Numbered from the stretch's first letter, positions 1 through 9,432 are shown. The stretch is DNA of 64,000 bases from Kiritimatiellia bacterium (GCA_027858965.1 JAQIBS010000193.1:21843-85842), one strand, 5' to 3'. The notes: generated by a model from the sequence alone, not told the origin. A program made the numbers and translations.

Positions 1-2
1 TT

Positions 3-1391
3 GATGCAAAGAAAGCGGCAGGATATGACAGCGTTGTTCGCTGGGTTGCTAACCGTCCCTGGTTGCGGCTGGTTGCGCTGGACGATATTCTGGCTGAGCA
101 GGAGGATCTGGATGGCGATGGTGATGGTGATGAGTGGCATGAGATTAATCGTGGCACATTGGAACTTCAGAAGCTGGGACATGACTGGCTCAACCATGCT
201 ACGCAGATGAATTATGACAGCTGGTATAGTGGCAGCGCCAATGAAGAGGGGCTGTATAATAAGCTCTTTGACATTCGCAGCGGTGTGGCTATGCCGGATT
301 CCTACGGAATGCTTTACTCCGGTGGAGTGGTCTCTAATGCATGGGATGCAGTTATGAATATTGCGAGTACCTCTGTGCTGGATCTTGCCCGTAGTGTGAT
401 TCACAGCTCGGTGTTTCAGAGCGCCTTTCACACGGAGGATAATAACGACCTCTCCAAATACAGTACCGGAGAGTATATCTATCCTGCAACTGATCCGGGG
501 TTCCTGATTGATTTTGCAAAGGTGGCACAGTCGCAGAGTCGTTTTGCCTCACTTTATTCCGCTGTAGATCAGTGGGCGGTGGATGCATCCTCTATGAGCG
601 TTGCAACGCAGCGGGTTGCGGATGTTGATCTTGATGGAGAGGATGAATATCTGCTTTGTAACAGGCATGTCTGCGCCCTTTTTGAACGTATCGGCGGGCG
701 CATGACTGCAGCCTGGACCCGCAAAGATGATGGCAGTGTGTGGCAGGTAGTCGGTAACTTTGCAAGTTATGCCGGCAGTCAGACCGAGGAAGAGGGCTCT
801 CACAATGCTGATGAAAACGGCATTGGTGCCTACCGCACCACCTGTTTGAAGGACTGGTGGGTGGGAACATCGGATTATGTGAATGATCTTTATACCGTGA
901 CTCTGAGTGGTGGTAATGGATTGCAGCTTGTTTCCAGCGATGGAAAGATCAGCAAAACCGTTACGCTTGGTGCATATACCAATGTGTTTGAGGTCAGCTA
1001 TACGCTGAGTGGTGATCTTGCGGACGAACCGCTTTATGTGCGCAATGGCCTGTCGCCTGATCTGATGAACCTGCTGGTTAAGGGGCAGTCTGGTATGACG
1101 GAGTCGCTCGAGGGTGGTGTGCTTCGCATTGCCACAACCGGGGCCGCGAGTGCGGTGAGCGTTGCTGTCGGCGCGAATGACGGGGTTCATACAGCTGTGA
1201 TTAAAGAGGATGCAGTGGATGACAACCCCGGTGAGGGGATTGAATTTTATACAGTAAATATGCGCAATCAGGCACAGGTTGATCAGGTGGAGGTTTATGG
1301 AACAGGCAACTTCAGTTTCTCGCTGGCATTCAGTGCAGATGGAGCTCCCGGTGAGACTGTGCAGCGCGGGTTTATTCTGATGGTGAAATAG
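3..1391 (+). CDS. Probable starch-active glycoside hydrolase, C-terminal part (5' end outside window)
   Basis: The reading frame is open to the left edge, so this is the last ~462 residues of a longer protein; the TTG at 63 is not a convincing start. The visible part has an acidic Asp/Gly stretch (DLDGDGDGDEW), a helical region, then a beta-rich C-terminal half containing DVDLDGEDEYLL and LFERIGGRMTAAW. A phrase of this kind (an FE/FERIGGR strand after a D-x-D-x-D-G turn) is what I associate with the beta-domain following the catalytic barrel in GH57-type alpha-amylases and pullulanases, but the catalytic part is off the window, so family assignment is tentative. The neighbouring downstream gene is a secreted GH13 enzyme, which supports a role in alpha-glucan breakdown. 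A composite intergenic repeat begins five bases after the stop. Confidence 0.55.
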   Translation, partial: DAKKAAGYDSVVRWVANRPWLRLVALDDILAEQEDLDGDGDGDEWHEINRGTLELQKLGHDWLNHATQMNYDSWYSGSANEEGLYNKLFDIRSGVAMPDSYGMLYSGGVVSNAWDAVMNIASTSVLDLARSVIHSSVFQSAFHTEDNNDLSKYSTGEYIYPATDPGFLIDFAKVAQSQSRFASLYSAVDQWAVDASSMSVATQRVADVDLDGEDEYLLCNRHVCALFERIGGRMTAAWTRKDDGSVWQVVGNFASYAGSQTEEEGSHNADENGIGAYRTTCLKDWWVGTSDYVNDLYTVTLSGGNGLQLVSSDGKISKTVTLGAYTNVFEVSYTLSGDLADEPLYVRNGLSPDLMNLLVKGQSGMTESLEGGVLRIATTGAASAVSVAVGANDGVHTAVIKEDAVDDNPGEGIEFYTVNMRNQAQVDQVEVYGTGNFSFSLAFSADGAPGETVQRGFILMVK

Positions 1392-1395
1392 TTCA

Positions 1396-1463
1396 GGGGT
1401 TAGGGAGCTGAAGGGGATAGAGAGCTGGAGAGATTTTAACACGGAGGCACGGTGACACGGAGA
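1396..1463 (+). repeat. Composite intergenic repeat, copy 1 of 3
   Basis: Two 17-base units (gggttagggagctgaag, then gggatagagagctggag) are followed by agatttt, then three 8-base units of the cacggag type. The same order of parts occurs at 4567-4634 and 15481-15549. All three copies sit just after a stop codon on the plus strand. No coding function is apparent. Confidence 0.85.
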
Positions 1464-1550
1464 GTTGCGTCTCAATCAGTTGAGTCACTGCGTCGTGAGT
1501 CATGCGTCAAAAAAAGTGAGCTTTGTGAAAGGAAACAGGAAATGCTAAAC

Positions 1551-4541
1551 ATGAAAAAAAGTGCGCTGTATGTATGTGTGTTATTAGCGGCGTTAAGTGT
1601 TAATGCCGCTACCTCTATAAGGGGTGATTTTTTTGGATGGGCTGCGGGATCTGACCTTGCTGTGGATAACTCCTTTGGAAGTGGGGCGTATAGTGCAATC
1701 ACTGTGACGGGTATGAGTGGAACTCCCACTGGTTATAAGTTTTACAGTTCAGATGGGGCTGTCGAGTGGATGGGAGAGGGAACTTTAGCTTCAGCTAACT
1801 CATCAATTGGAGTTGCGGACAAAGAGGGCGGCGAAAATTTATCGATTAACGCATCCTCCTCAAAATACTACACTTTCCGAATCAAGGGCTATGATAGCTG
1901 GTGGCAGCGGGACTATGTTGTTATGGAAACCGATAATGCTCCGGTTGGCTTCTCTTCGGTTACCGATGATCACTCCTACAGCGGCAGCGCCAATATAACA
2001 GTGACTATTACAACGGATGCCACCCCCTCCTCTCAGGAGAGTATCTACGTGCGCTGGACAACCGATGGGTTTGCCAGCACCTCCATTACGGCTGCCTCTG
2101 GTAGTGGAACCACATATACGGCGATAATTCCTCCGCAGGCAGCCGGTGCTGCGGTCGCTTACTATGTCTTCACCTCAACCATGCCGAGTGGTGTGATTGC
2201 GACAGATCCTGATCTCTGCACTCTGAGGGGCGACAGCAATGGCGGTGTGAACTACAGCTATACCGCTGGCAGTCGTCTGCGTGTCTCTATTGATGGTGGC
2301 AGCAGCTGGCTGGATGCCGACTATACCACCTCCAAGGCCTTCATAGATGAGCGTACTTCAGAGAGTGTGGGTGTGATTGTGAAATACACCCTTAATGGTT
2401 TGACCGCCTCTGATGTGGAGCTGTTCACCAATCTGGGTCGTCGTGACCTGGCTGATGTGGATTATTCCAGTGCTTTGATTAGCGCTGATGGCTATGCTGA
2501 TGGAATATCTCCGCCCAATGGCAATCTCATCACCACATCTGATAGCGGTGCTTATTACACTGCTTTTGCAATGACGGATATGGGCAATGGGGTTTATCAG
2601 TGGAGTGGTAGTGTTGATAAGTGCGGTGCCTACCGTCTGACCGGACGTTATCATGGTTCCGGTCAGAGTGGAACAACCTGGAGCTGGTATGGCGATGACG
2701 GTAAGCGCGATCATGCTGTGGTGATCTCTCCGACCAAGGTTCATGCTATGACCCTTTACGAGTTGAATGCACTGACTATCAATGCGGACTCAGCTTCCGA
2801 GGCGGGTCGTAGCACCTTTGCTGATTTAAGCAATCCGAATAATGGTAAATTCAACTTGAACCATATGAATTTTCTGCAGGCCAACTGTCTTTGGTTTCAG
2901 CCGATACATCCCAGTTCGATAACAACCCGTGGAGATTCATCCGGTTACACTCCGGGGAGTCCTTATGCCACCCGTGACTACTTTGCGGTTTCTAAATGGT
3001 ATGGCGCGGCTGGCACAGAGGCCTCCGCTATGACCGAATTCACAAATTTTGTGGCAGAGTGCGATAGCTATGACGGTAGTGTTGGAACCGTGAATATTAT
3101 ACTGGATGGTGTTTTCAATCATACATCCTGGGATGCTAAATTTGGACAGGGGGGTGTTGATCTCGGATTCTGTTCCAACAAGGATGACAGCATTGGTTCT
3201 TCCAGGCCGGGGTGGTATTCGCATACAAATGATTATGGTAATGCCGCCACTTATTATAACGGAGTGTATGATAATGATTTTGCGGTGGCTCCGGATCGTA
3301 GTGATTTTGGTAAGTGGAATGATGCTGCCGATCTTTTCTTTGGGAATTATGCGGCCCTGGTTGTTAATCAGGCTGATAACAGTCCAATATATAACGAGGA
3401 TGACTGGTATGATTACTCCGGGATGAGCAATGACACAAAGGATCTTTGGAAGTACTTTGCTTATTACGCTGATTTCTGGCTGGATAAGACAGGTCACCCC
3501 GGAAACAACAACGGTGATGGATCTCAGGATGATCTGGGTATAGATGGTTTGCGTTGTGATTTTGGACAGGGGCTGCCACCGCAGTTCTGGGAGTATTTCA
3601 TTAATCACACCCGCAGCTTGAAATGGAACTTCATCTTTATGGCCGAAACGTTGGACGGGGGTATTCCCGGATACCGCTCCAATCGTCACTTTGATATCCT
3701 GAATGAGAATATCGTTTTTCAGTTCAAAAGTATGACGCAGACATCTGAGTTTAAAGATGCCTATGAATCACGTCGCAACTCCTATAATGGAGGATCAATT
3801 CTTTTGAACCTGACCGGTCATGATGAAGAGATGCCCTTCAGTGATGCCTGGAAGACCGCCTCACGGCATGGCTGCAACTCCATGATAGATGGACTGCCGA
3901 TGATGTTCTATGGGCAGGAGAGGGGTATTATCCCTGCAACTAGCACAAGCGGTGGGGCTAGCCAGGGCTTTGAGCTCTTTGAACTTAACTTCGGAAAGTA
4001 TATTCCTCATTTCAAACAGTGGAACAAGGCGACCTACTGGGATAATCCGCCTGCATCCTCGACAGATATGGACCAGTGGTATGGTCGTGTGAATTGGGCG
4101 CGGCTTAATTCTCCTGCACTGCGCAGCATGAACCGCTACTTCCTGAGCCGCACGGCTGGTGGCGATAATGCGAAGATTCTTGCTGCCGCAAAGTATGAGC
4201 AGCCGGGAATCGGCCCTGTTGCCGGTAATGATGTGGTGCTGGCCTTTGCATTGATTCTTGATGATGCGCATACACCTGCCAGTGATACCTATGATCTGAA
4301 GGAGCCCTGGGGGGCACTGGGACTGGATACAGAGAAGAGGTATAACATCAGAAATGTCGCCTCCAGCGATGCGTCGAAGTTTGTGTGGTCAGCACCTCGG
4401 TCTGGACAGGACCTCTATGATAACGGAATATGGGTGAGTTTGACCGCCGATTCCGGCGGTTCTATTACAGATGATGGTACGTTGGTGCAGTATCTGCGTG
4501 TGGTTGAGGTTAGTGGAGGCACGGTGCTGGTGTTGCAGTGA
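1551..4541 (+). CDS. Secreted GH13-family alpha-amylase-like enzyme
   Basis: About 996 residues, predicted to hydrolyse or rearrange alpha-glucans outside the cytoplasm. The start at 1551 is chosen because AGGA lies ten bases upstream and it opens a typical signal peptide (MKKSALYVCVLLAALSVNA). The N-terminal ~420 residues are beta-rich accessory/starch-binding-like domains. The catalytic barrel then shows the four GH13 conserved regions: DGVFNH at residues 519-524, GIDGLRCDF with the candidate nucleophile Asp at 670, FMAETLD with the candidate acid/base Glu at 699, and GHDEE with the transition-state-stabilising Asp at about 758. A C-terminal beta domain follows. Region II has Cys where many family members have hydrophobic residues (R-C-D), which is tolerated. 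Subfamily cannot be decided by eye. It follows another probable glycoside hydrolase, suggesting a small starch-utilisation group. Confidence 0.88.
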   Translation: MKKSALYVCVLLAALSVNAATSIRGDFFGWAAGSDLAVDNSFGSGAYSAITVTGMSGTPTGYKFYSSDGAVEWMGEGTLASANSSIGVADKEGGENLSINASSSKYYTFRIKGYDSWWQRDYVVMETDNAPVGFSSVTDDHSYSGSANITVTITTDATPSSQESIYVRWTTDGFASTSITAASGSGTTYTAIIPPQAAGAAVAYYVFTSTMPSGVIATDPDLCTLRGDSNGGVNYSYTAGSRLRVSIDGGSSWLDADYTTSKAFIDERTSESVGVIVKYTLNGLTASDVELFTNLGRRDLADVDYSSALISADGYADGISPPNGNLITTSDSGAYYTAFAMTDMGNGVYQWSGSVDKCGAYRLTGRYHGSGQSGTTWSWYGDDGKRDHAVVISPTKVHAMTLYELNALTINADSASEAGRSTFADLSNPNNGKFNLNHMNFLQANCLWFQPIHPSSITTRGDSSGYTPGSPYATRDYFAVSKWYGAAGTEASAMTEFTNFVAECDSYDGSVGTVNIILDGVFNHTSWDAKFGQGGVDLGFCSNKDDSIGSSRPGWYSHTNDYGNAATYYNGVYDNDFAVAPDRSDFGKWNDAADLFFGNYAALVVNQADNSPIYNEDDWYDYSGMSNDTKDLWKYFAYYADFWLDKTGHPGNNNGDGSQDDLGIDGLRCDFGQGLPPQFWEYFINHTRSLKWNFIFMAETLDGGIPGYRSNRHFDILNENIVFQFKSMTQTSEFKDAYESRRNSYNGGSILLNLTGHDEEMPFSDAWKTASRHGCNSMIDGLPMMFYGQERGIIPATSTSGGASQGFELFELNFGKYIPHFKQWNKATYWDNPPASSTDMDQWYGRVNWARLNSPALRSMNRYFLSRTAGGDNAKILAAAKYEQPGIGPVAGNDVVLAFALILDDAHTPASDTYDLKEPWGALGLDTEKRYNIRNVASSDASKFVWSAPRSGQDLYDNGIWVSLTADSGGSITDDGTLVQYLRVVEVSGGTVLVLQ

Positions 4542-4566
4542 TTTGAAGATGTGTGAGGTGTTGTTA

Positions 4567-4634
4567 GGGGATAGGGAGCTGGAGGGGTTAGGGAGCTGGA
4601 GAGATTTTTAACACGGAGACACAGGGACACGGAG
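4567..4634 (+). repeat. Composite intergenic repeat, copy 2 of 3
   Basis: Same architecture as the copy at 1396: two 17-base units (gggatagggagctggag, gggttagggagctggag), agattttt, then 8-base units cacggaga / cacaggga / cacggagt. It begins about 25 bases after the GH13 stop and runs into degenerate gagg/gtgag sequence up to about 4680. Confidence 0.85.
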
Positions 4635-4715
4635 TGAAGAGGTGAGAGGTTTGAGGTGCGAGGAGTGAGGTTAGAAGAGCGTAGAGGTGATACCTGTGTC
4701 ATCCTCTTGTTTTTA

Positions 4716-4751
4716 CATTAGGCCCATTTGGCGCATTAGGCCCATAACGAT
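4716..4751 (+). repeat. Nonamer tandem repeat (CATNNGGCC type)
   Basis: Four consecutive 9-base units: cattaggcc, catttggcg, cattaggcc, cataacgat. The same 9-base family recurs at 15626-15652 and 60813-60848. It is followed at 4814-4827 by two perfect 7-base units gaagagt. Confidence 0.8.
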
Positions 4752-4835
4752 AGCGAATGGAAACTTTATAACGCAGAGGCGCTGAGAGAAATCTGTTGCC
4801 GCGTGTTAGGGTTGAAGAGTGAAGAGTGGTCTTAT

Positions 4836-4874
4836 AATAAAAAAAGCGTGCGCCGGGAGGCGCACGCTTTTTTG
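4836..4874 (-). terminator. Bidirectional rho-independent terminator
   Basis: A near-perfect stem of about 14 bp (AAAAAGCGTGCGCC with GGCGCACGCTTTTT) around a GGGA loop, with a T-run on one side and an A-run on the other, so it can work in both directions. It lies about 22 bases beyond the stop codon of the minus-strand oxidoreductase, which is its most obvious client. Confidence 0.92.
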
Positions 4875-4895
4875 TCAGTTTAAAATGAATTAGTT

Positions 4896-6344
4896 TTAAA
4901 CTTTGTAGTACTGCTCCCAGCCTTTGCGAGGAGGTGCTCCCTTGAGCAGCTGATTTGCAAGCTTGTTGTCTGTGATTTCTTCGTGCTTGCGATCAAACTT
5001 ATAAGATGTTCTCACGCGCTGAGCAATACAGCCGAGACAAAGAATCTTACTGAGTTCGCCGCCCACAGCGAAGCGGGAGTTACATTTTTTCTCACCTCTA
5101 ACACCCAGACCGAAGTCCTTGTAGTGATTAGGTTGTTTCTGCTCGTACTCAGGCATTGCGCTTGCTTTGCTTTCATTCTGGTTTTTAACAACAGAAAGCG
5201 TACTGCCATGTGAATTACCCTTGAATGAAACGCCGTCAGCACGATAGATGATTTTACCTGGGGCCATGGATTTTACCTCATTGCCACTGCCACCTGACGG
5301 AGGTGCATCGCTGCCGGTGGATTTTGTGTTGTGATAACCAGGAGGCAGTTCCGGTACGTTACCGATACCTTCGCTCCATACGATATCCATTGCCGGCCGT
5401 TTTTTGCCGCGTGCGGGGAACTTGAAGTTCAGAGTTGAACTCATTGGAAATACATAGTCGTTGTGACCTTTGATCATTTCCAGTTTAACTTCCTCCGGCA
5501 TGCCGAGATCCAGAAATTCGTGGACTGAGTCCATGATGTGTGCGCCCCAGTCACCCAGTGCACCGTTACCAAAGTCAAACCAGCAACGCCAGTCGCCATT
5601 GATGTAATCGGTTTTGAATTCATGGAATTGGTTCTGTCCCAGCCATGTATTCCAATCCATTTCTTTCGGCATATCATCAGCTTTATTCAGCCACTGATCC
5701 CAGTTCATTCCTTTGGTAGGAACCTGAGCATTCCATTTATGCCAGCGACGGCCCTTGGTCATATGGGCATCCATTTTTACTACGTTGTCCATCATGCCGG
5801 CTTCAACCATAGCGCGGAACTGATAATAGTTAGGTCCGGAGTGGCCCTGATTACCCATCTGGCAGGCAACCTTGTGCTTTTTCTCAGCTTTAATAAGAAG
5901 ATTACACTCCTGGAAGGTGTGCGCCAGCGGTTTTTCAACATATACGCCTTTGCCCATAGCCATGGCCTGCATGCAGATCGGGAAATGAGTGTGATCGGGT
6001 ACACCGGCGGTGATGGCATCGATCTGGTTATCCATTTTGTCCAGCATTACGCGGAAATCATGGAAGCGGGGGACTTTTGGATATTTTTTAAGGATAGCTT
6101 CTGTGTGTTTGGCACCCATCTGGGTGTCGCACAGCGCCACGATGTTGAACATGCCAGTGTTCATCAGAGCGTTGATGTCATTTCCGCCCTGGCAACCTAT
6201 GCCGCAACAGGCTAGGTTTATGCGTTCGTTAGGACCGTATACTTTGCGACTTTGGCAACCGGCGAAAGTTGCAAAAGCGGTGGCACTTGCCGCCGTTTTC
6301 AGGAAACTGCGTCGGGATGCCCCGACGATATTAAATGAATGCAT
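4896..6344 (-). CDS. Gfo/Idh/MocA-family oxidoreductase with Tat/lipoprotein-type signal
   Basis: 482 residues. NAD(P)-dependent oxidoreductase of the glucose-fructose oxidoreductase / inositol dehydrogenase type, probably acting on a sugar or sugar-derived substrate outside the cytoplasm. The N-terminus has a twin-arginine motif SRRSFLK (residues 10-16), a hydrophobic stretch and a Cys at 30 in FAGC. A Rossmann fold follows (GIGCQGG near 48-54, CDTQ near 72). VEKPLAHT at 136-143 carries the family Lys (138). GDWGAHIMD matches the C-terminal substrate-domain motif. A purine-rich ribosome-binding site (AAGGAAAGAGAAG) precedes the ATG. Such Tat-exported paralogues are abundant in Planctomycetes, Verrucomicrobia and relatives. 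It has its own terminator and no co-directional neighbour, so the substrate cannot be inferred from context. Confidence 0.93.
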   Translation of the reverse strand: MHSFNIVGASRRSFLKTAASATAFATFAGCQSRKVYGPNERINLACCGIGCQGGNDINALMNTGMFNIVALCDTQMGAKHTEAILKKYPKVPRFHDFRVMLDKMDNQIDAITAGVPDHTHFPICMQAMAMGKGVYVEKPLAHTFQECNLLIKAEKKHKVACQMGNQGHSGPNYYQFRAMVEAGMMDNVVKMDAHMTKGRRWHKWNAQVPTKGMNWDQWLNKADDMPKEMDWNTWLGQNQFHEFKTDYINGDWRCWFDFGNGALGDWGAHIMDSVHEFLDLGMPEEVKLEMIKGHNDYVFPMSSTLNFKFPARGKKRPAMDIVWSEGIGNVPELPPGYHNTKSTGSDAPPSGGSGNEVKSMAPGKIIYRADGVSFKGNSHGSTLSVVKNQNESKASAMPEYEQKQPNHYKDFGLGVRGEKKCNSRFAVGGELSKILCLGCIAQRVRTSYKFDRKHEEITDNKLANQLLKGAPPRKGWEQYYKV

Positions 6345-6680
6345 ATTTCTTCTCTTTCCTTGTAGTGAATATTATTCAACAAAAAATGGCAACTAGCAGA
6401 CTGTGATTCTGTAAGTTCGACAGAGCACTAGACAATTTATTACGTAAATAGAAAGATTATCAATCTTAGCGAGTGGTGTCAAGAGGTGGAGTTGGAAGAA
6501 TTTTTAAAACGGTGCACATTGCCGGATAACCTTCAAAATCATTGTTGTCCACCGCATAGACAAGCTGAGGACAATATTTGATGCATTTTTGCGTTAGATT
6601 ATGGAAAAAACACACTAAGTGCAATTTGTCGCACCTCAGAACTTGCGCCGAAGCGTGTTTTTTGCAACAATACCGCCTTC
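6345..6680. other. Gene-free region between divergent genes
   Basis: 336 bases separate the minus-strand oxidoreductase from plus-strand ispE, so promoters in both directions must lie here. I see no pair of boxes good enough to call. The only obvious symmetry is a TTACGTAA palindrome near 6441-6448. No tandem repeats of the kind found in other spacers are present. Confidence 0.6.
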
Positions 6681-7586
6681 ATGACCATATCAGATAATGT
6701 CATAGATTTGGAAGCACACGCCAAGGTGAACCTCACTCTTGAGATATTGGGGAAGCGTCCTGATGGATACCATGAGCTGAGAAGTGTGGTCATGCCTATC
6801 TCTTTAGCGGATACCGTTTCGTTAACACCGCTACCCTCTGAAGTTATCCTTTCTCTCAGTTCAGAGAGCTGGATAAACAGAGACCGGCTGGGTGATGATG
6901 AAGATAATCTGGCTGTACGAGTAGCCCATTTGATGCAGGCGCGTTATAAGATTAATAGAGGTGTGAAGATCCATATTCACAAGCGAATTCCGATTGGCGG
7001 TGGTATGGGGGGAGGCAGTGCTGATGCGGCGGCAGTTATCAATGGATTGAATAAAATATGGGATTTGAACCTCTCTTTAGACGAATTAACCTCATTCGGT
7101 GCAAATTTAGGTAGTGATATTCCATCGCTGGTACATGGTGGCGTGATGATTATGGAAGGCCGTGGAGAGCGAGTTAAACCCCTTTTAGATAATGGTTTAG
7201 ATCATGATTGCGCTTCTATGTGGATGGTGGTTGCCAATCCGGGGGTGATGTGCTCCACGGCGGTAATCTATAAGAACTGGAGAGCAGACTTGACTAAACC
7301 ACCTAAAATAATCAATAATATACGCCCTCATATCCAAAAAGGAGATGTTCGCTCAGTTTCGGACGCATTGTACAACGGATTCGAAGATGGAGTCTTTAAA
7401 TGTTACCCTGTTGTGGCGCGAGTATCGCATTTGTTAAGAGAAGCAGGATGTTTAGGAGTGTTGCTTTCTGGAAGCGGTGCATCTGTATTCGGGCTTGTTG
7501 AAAATAAGGCTCATGGAGAGAGGGTAATTCAGCAATTACCTGCTGATTTGTGGCACATGTTAGTGCAAACATGCCCGGTGGTGTAA
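6681..7586 (+). CDS. ispE: 4-diphosphocytidyl-2-C-methyl-D-erythritol kinase
   Basis: 301 residues, normal length. Phosphorylates CDP-ME at the 2-hydroxyl in the MEP isoprenoid pathway; GHMP kinase superfamily, cytoplasmic. Seen: the substrate-binding start AHAKVNLTLEILGKRPDGYHEL at residues 12-33, and the glycine-rich ATP loop PIGGGMGGGSADAAA near 107-121. The C-terminal GHMP domain has LLSGSGASVFG. The stop codon TAA (7584-7586) lies inside the following tRNA-Gln gene, so the last five codons are made of tRNA acceptor-stem and D-arm sequence. ispE - tRNA-Gln - prs - rplY - pth is a gene order also known from gammaproteobacteria such as Pseudomonas. Confidence 0.97.
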   Translation: MTISDNVIDLEAHAKVNLTLEILGKRPDGYHELRSVVMPISLADTVSLTPLPSEVILSLSSESWINRDRLGDDEDNLAVRVAHLMQARYKINRGVKIHIHKRIPIGGGMGGGSADAAAVINGLNKIWDLNLSLDELTSFGANLGSDIPSLVHGGVMIMEGRGERVKPLLDNGLDHDCASMWMVVANPGVMCSTAVIYKNWRADLTKPPKIINNIRPHIQKGDVRSVSDALYNGFEDGVFKCYPVVARVSHLLREAGCLGVLLSGSGASVFGLVENKAHGERVIQQLPADLWHMLVQTCPVV

Positions 7587-7645
7587 TGGCAGCACAAAAG
7601 ACTTTGACTCTTTCGGAGGTAGTTCGAATCTACCCCGGGCAACCA
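7572..7645 (+). tRNA. tRNA-Gln (anticodon TTG)
   Basis: 74 bases with an encoded CCA. Acceptor stem TGCCCGG pairs with CCGGGCA, discriminator A at 7642, CCA at 7643-7645. The anticodon stem AAAGA/TCTTT closes the loop CTTTGAC with anticodon TTG at 7604-7606. The T arm is GGTAG-TTCGAAT-CTACC. The first 15 bases overlap the 3' end of ispE. Confidence 0.97.
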
Positions 7646-7691
7646 TTTTGATTTTGATGATTATTAATAACGTTTGGAAGGCAGAAAAGTA

Positions 7692-8636
7692 ATGATTGTT
7701 TTTTCTGGAACAGCAAATCGGCCTTTGGCTGACAAGATGATGGAGTTTCTGGGGCAACCTTTGGGAGAGATGGATATTAGACGTTTCCCTGATGGAGAGA
7801 TTCATTGCAAGATAAAGGACAATGTTCGCGGAAGAGACGTTTTTATGGTTCAGCCGATTGTCGGTTCTCCTAACGAAATGCTGATGGAGCTGTTGATTAT
7901 GATCGACGCAGCACGTCGGGGCTCTGCCAACCGCATTACCGCTGTGCTTCCATATTATGGCTATGCGCGTCAGGATCGTAAGGATCAGCCGCGCGTGCCT
8001 ATTACTGCCAAACTGGTGGCAAACCTGCTGGTTGCCGCTGGAGCAAACCGCGTGCTGACAATGGATCTGCACGCACAGCAAATACAAGGATTTTTTGATA
8101 TTCCCGTTGACCACCTGCACGCCGCGACGGTATTGGTGAAGTACCTGCGTGAGATGAAGCTCAATAAGCCGCTTGTTGTGTCGCCCGATACCGGAGGGGC
8201 TAAAATGGCTTATGCTTATTCACAAATGCTGGGGACAGACCTGGCAATTGTTGCGAAGCAGCGTTTGGGAGACGCGGAAGTGGATGCCTTTAGCGTTGTT
8301 GGTAACGTTAAAGGGTGCGATGTCATCATGGTTGATGATATGAGCACAACCTGCGGTACATTATGTGCAGCAGCTAAAATTCTGAAGGAGAATGGAGCCG
8401 CCTCAATACGAGCTGCGGTGACACATTTACCTCTGACAGATAAAGGCGTTGAGCGTTTGAAAGCTGAATCCGAGCTGATAGAGCTGGTGACAACCGATAC
8501 TGTTCCGATGAGGAGCGATTTGGATATTGCCAGCCTGCCGATGAAGGTTACAGTGCTCTCCATTGCTGAGCTGTTGGGCGAAGCGATTCGCAGGATCCAC
8601 GAAGATAAGTCGGTTAGCTCTCTGTTCTATTCTTAA
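7692..8636 (+). CDS. prs: Ribose-phosphate pyrophosphokinase (PRPP synthetase)
   Basis: 314 residues. Makes PRPP from ribose 5-phosphate and ATP for purine, pyrimidine, histidine, tryptophan and NAD synthesis. The ATG at 7692 is preferred over an upstream in-frame alternative because GGAAGG lies just before it and the protein then starts MIVFSGTAN as in the family. Motifs seen: YYGYARQDRKD (ATP/flexible-loop region), DLHAQQIQGFFDIPVDHL, and the PRPP-binding loop VDDMSTTCGTL. Class I enzyme. It lies 46 bases after tRNA-Gln and 160 bases before rplY. Confidence 0.97.
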   Translation: MIVFSGTANRPLADKMMEFLGQPLGEMDIRRFPDGEIHCKIKDNVRGRDVFMVQPIVGSPNEMLMELLIMIDAARRGSANRITAVLPYYGYARQDRKDQPRVPITAKLVANLLVAAGANRVLTMDLHAQQIQGFFDIPVDHLHAATVLVKYLREMKLNKPLVVSPDTGGAKMAYAYSQMLGTDLAIVAKQRLGDAEVDAFSVVGNVKGCDVIMVDDMSTTCGTLCAAAKILKENGAASIRAAVTHLPLTDKGVERLKAESELIELVTTDTVPMRSDLDIASLPMKVTVLSIAELLGEAIRRIHEDKSVSSLFYS

Positions 8637-8796
8637 TTGAATGAGTGCAGGGGCCCCGGCTATGAGTTATGCCGTGTGCGCGGAGATTGCTGTTGCAATC
8701 CACCGTTTTGTGAGATTGGGTTGATCTTACAATTAGGGAGGAATGCGATAGGGTATTTTCCGTTTTTTACGGTTTTACAATGGATAAGGATTAGAA

Positions 8797-9432
8797 ATGG
8801 CGAAAGAAGAGATCAAATTAAAAGCCGAGCTGCGAGTAGCCCAGGGTTCCAAAGCAGCGGGCCGTTTACGCCGTGTCGGTATGATTCCGGCCGCGGTTAA
8901 TCGGATCGGGGGCGACACGACGTTGGTCAAATTCGATGCGCATACCTTTGAAGGGATGTTGCGTCATCACACCAGCGAGCATTTTATCGTGAAGCTCGAC
9001 CTCGATGGAGAGGTAATATCTACGCTGATGCGTGAGGTACAACATAATGTTATGACTGGTGATGCAATTCACGTTGACCTAGGTGAAGTATCCTTGACGG
9101 ATAAGATTCATGTGACAATTCCTGTTAAACTGTTTGGCGAGCCTAAGGGTGTTAGAGTCAGCGGTGGAATTCTTGAGCATTTGGTTCGTGAAGTTGAAGT
9201 TGCTTGTCTGCCTAACGATGTTGTTGAAAAGTTCGAGATTGATACCTCTGAACTTCAGATTGGTCAGGCCTTGCGCGTTCGCGATCTGAATATCGGAGAT
9301 AAGTATACGCTCTATACCGATCTGGATAAGCGAGTTGCAATTGTGGTTAACCCCGCTGCTGAAGAGGTCGAAGAGACCGCCGAAGCCGCTGAGGCCGAAT
9401 CTGCTGCTGTACCTGCTCCAGAGACTGCTTAA
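8797..9432 (+). CDS. rplY: 50S ribosomal protein L25 (long CTC/TL5 form)
   Basis: 211 residues, i.e. the long form of L25, which binds 5S rRNA. The N-terminal ~95 residues form the 5S-binding domain, beginning with a Lys-rich segment and GSKAAGRLRRVGMIPAAV. The C-terminal beta domain (~96-185) is that of TL5/CTC proteins, followed by an acidic Ala/Glu-rich tail (EEVEETAEAAEAESA). The start at 8797 is preceded by AAGGATTAGA. The 160-base leader after prs contains a short CCGT-tttttt-ACGG hairpin and could hold regulatory RNA, but I do not recognise a known leader class. Confidence 0.95.
   Translation: MAKEEIKLKAELRVAQGSKAAGRLRRVGMIPAAVNRIGGDTTLVKFDAHTFEGMLRHHTSEHFIVKLDLDGEVISTLMREVQHNVMTGDAIHVDLGEVSLTDKIHVTIPVKLFGEPKGVRVSGGILEHLVREVEVACLPNDVVEKFEIDTSELQIGQALRVRDLNIGDKYTLYTDLDKRVAIVVNPAAEEVEETAEAAEAESAAVPAPETA

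Noticed and set aside
549..1475. 308-residue antisense frame, and similar long antisense frames across the window
   Set aside because: Composition is unnatural (Ile/His/Thr-rich, no domain phrases), each lies wholly opposite a clear gene, and none has a ribosome-binding site. They are shadows.
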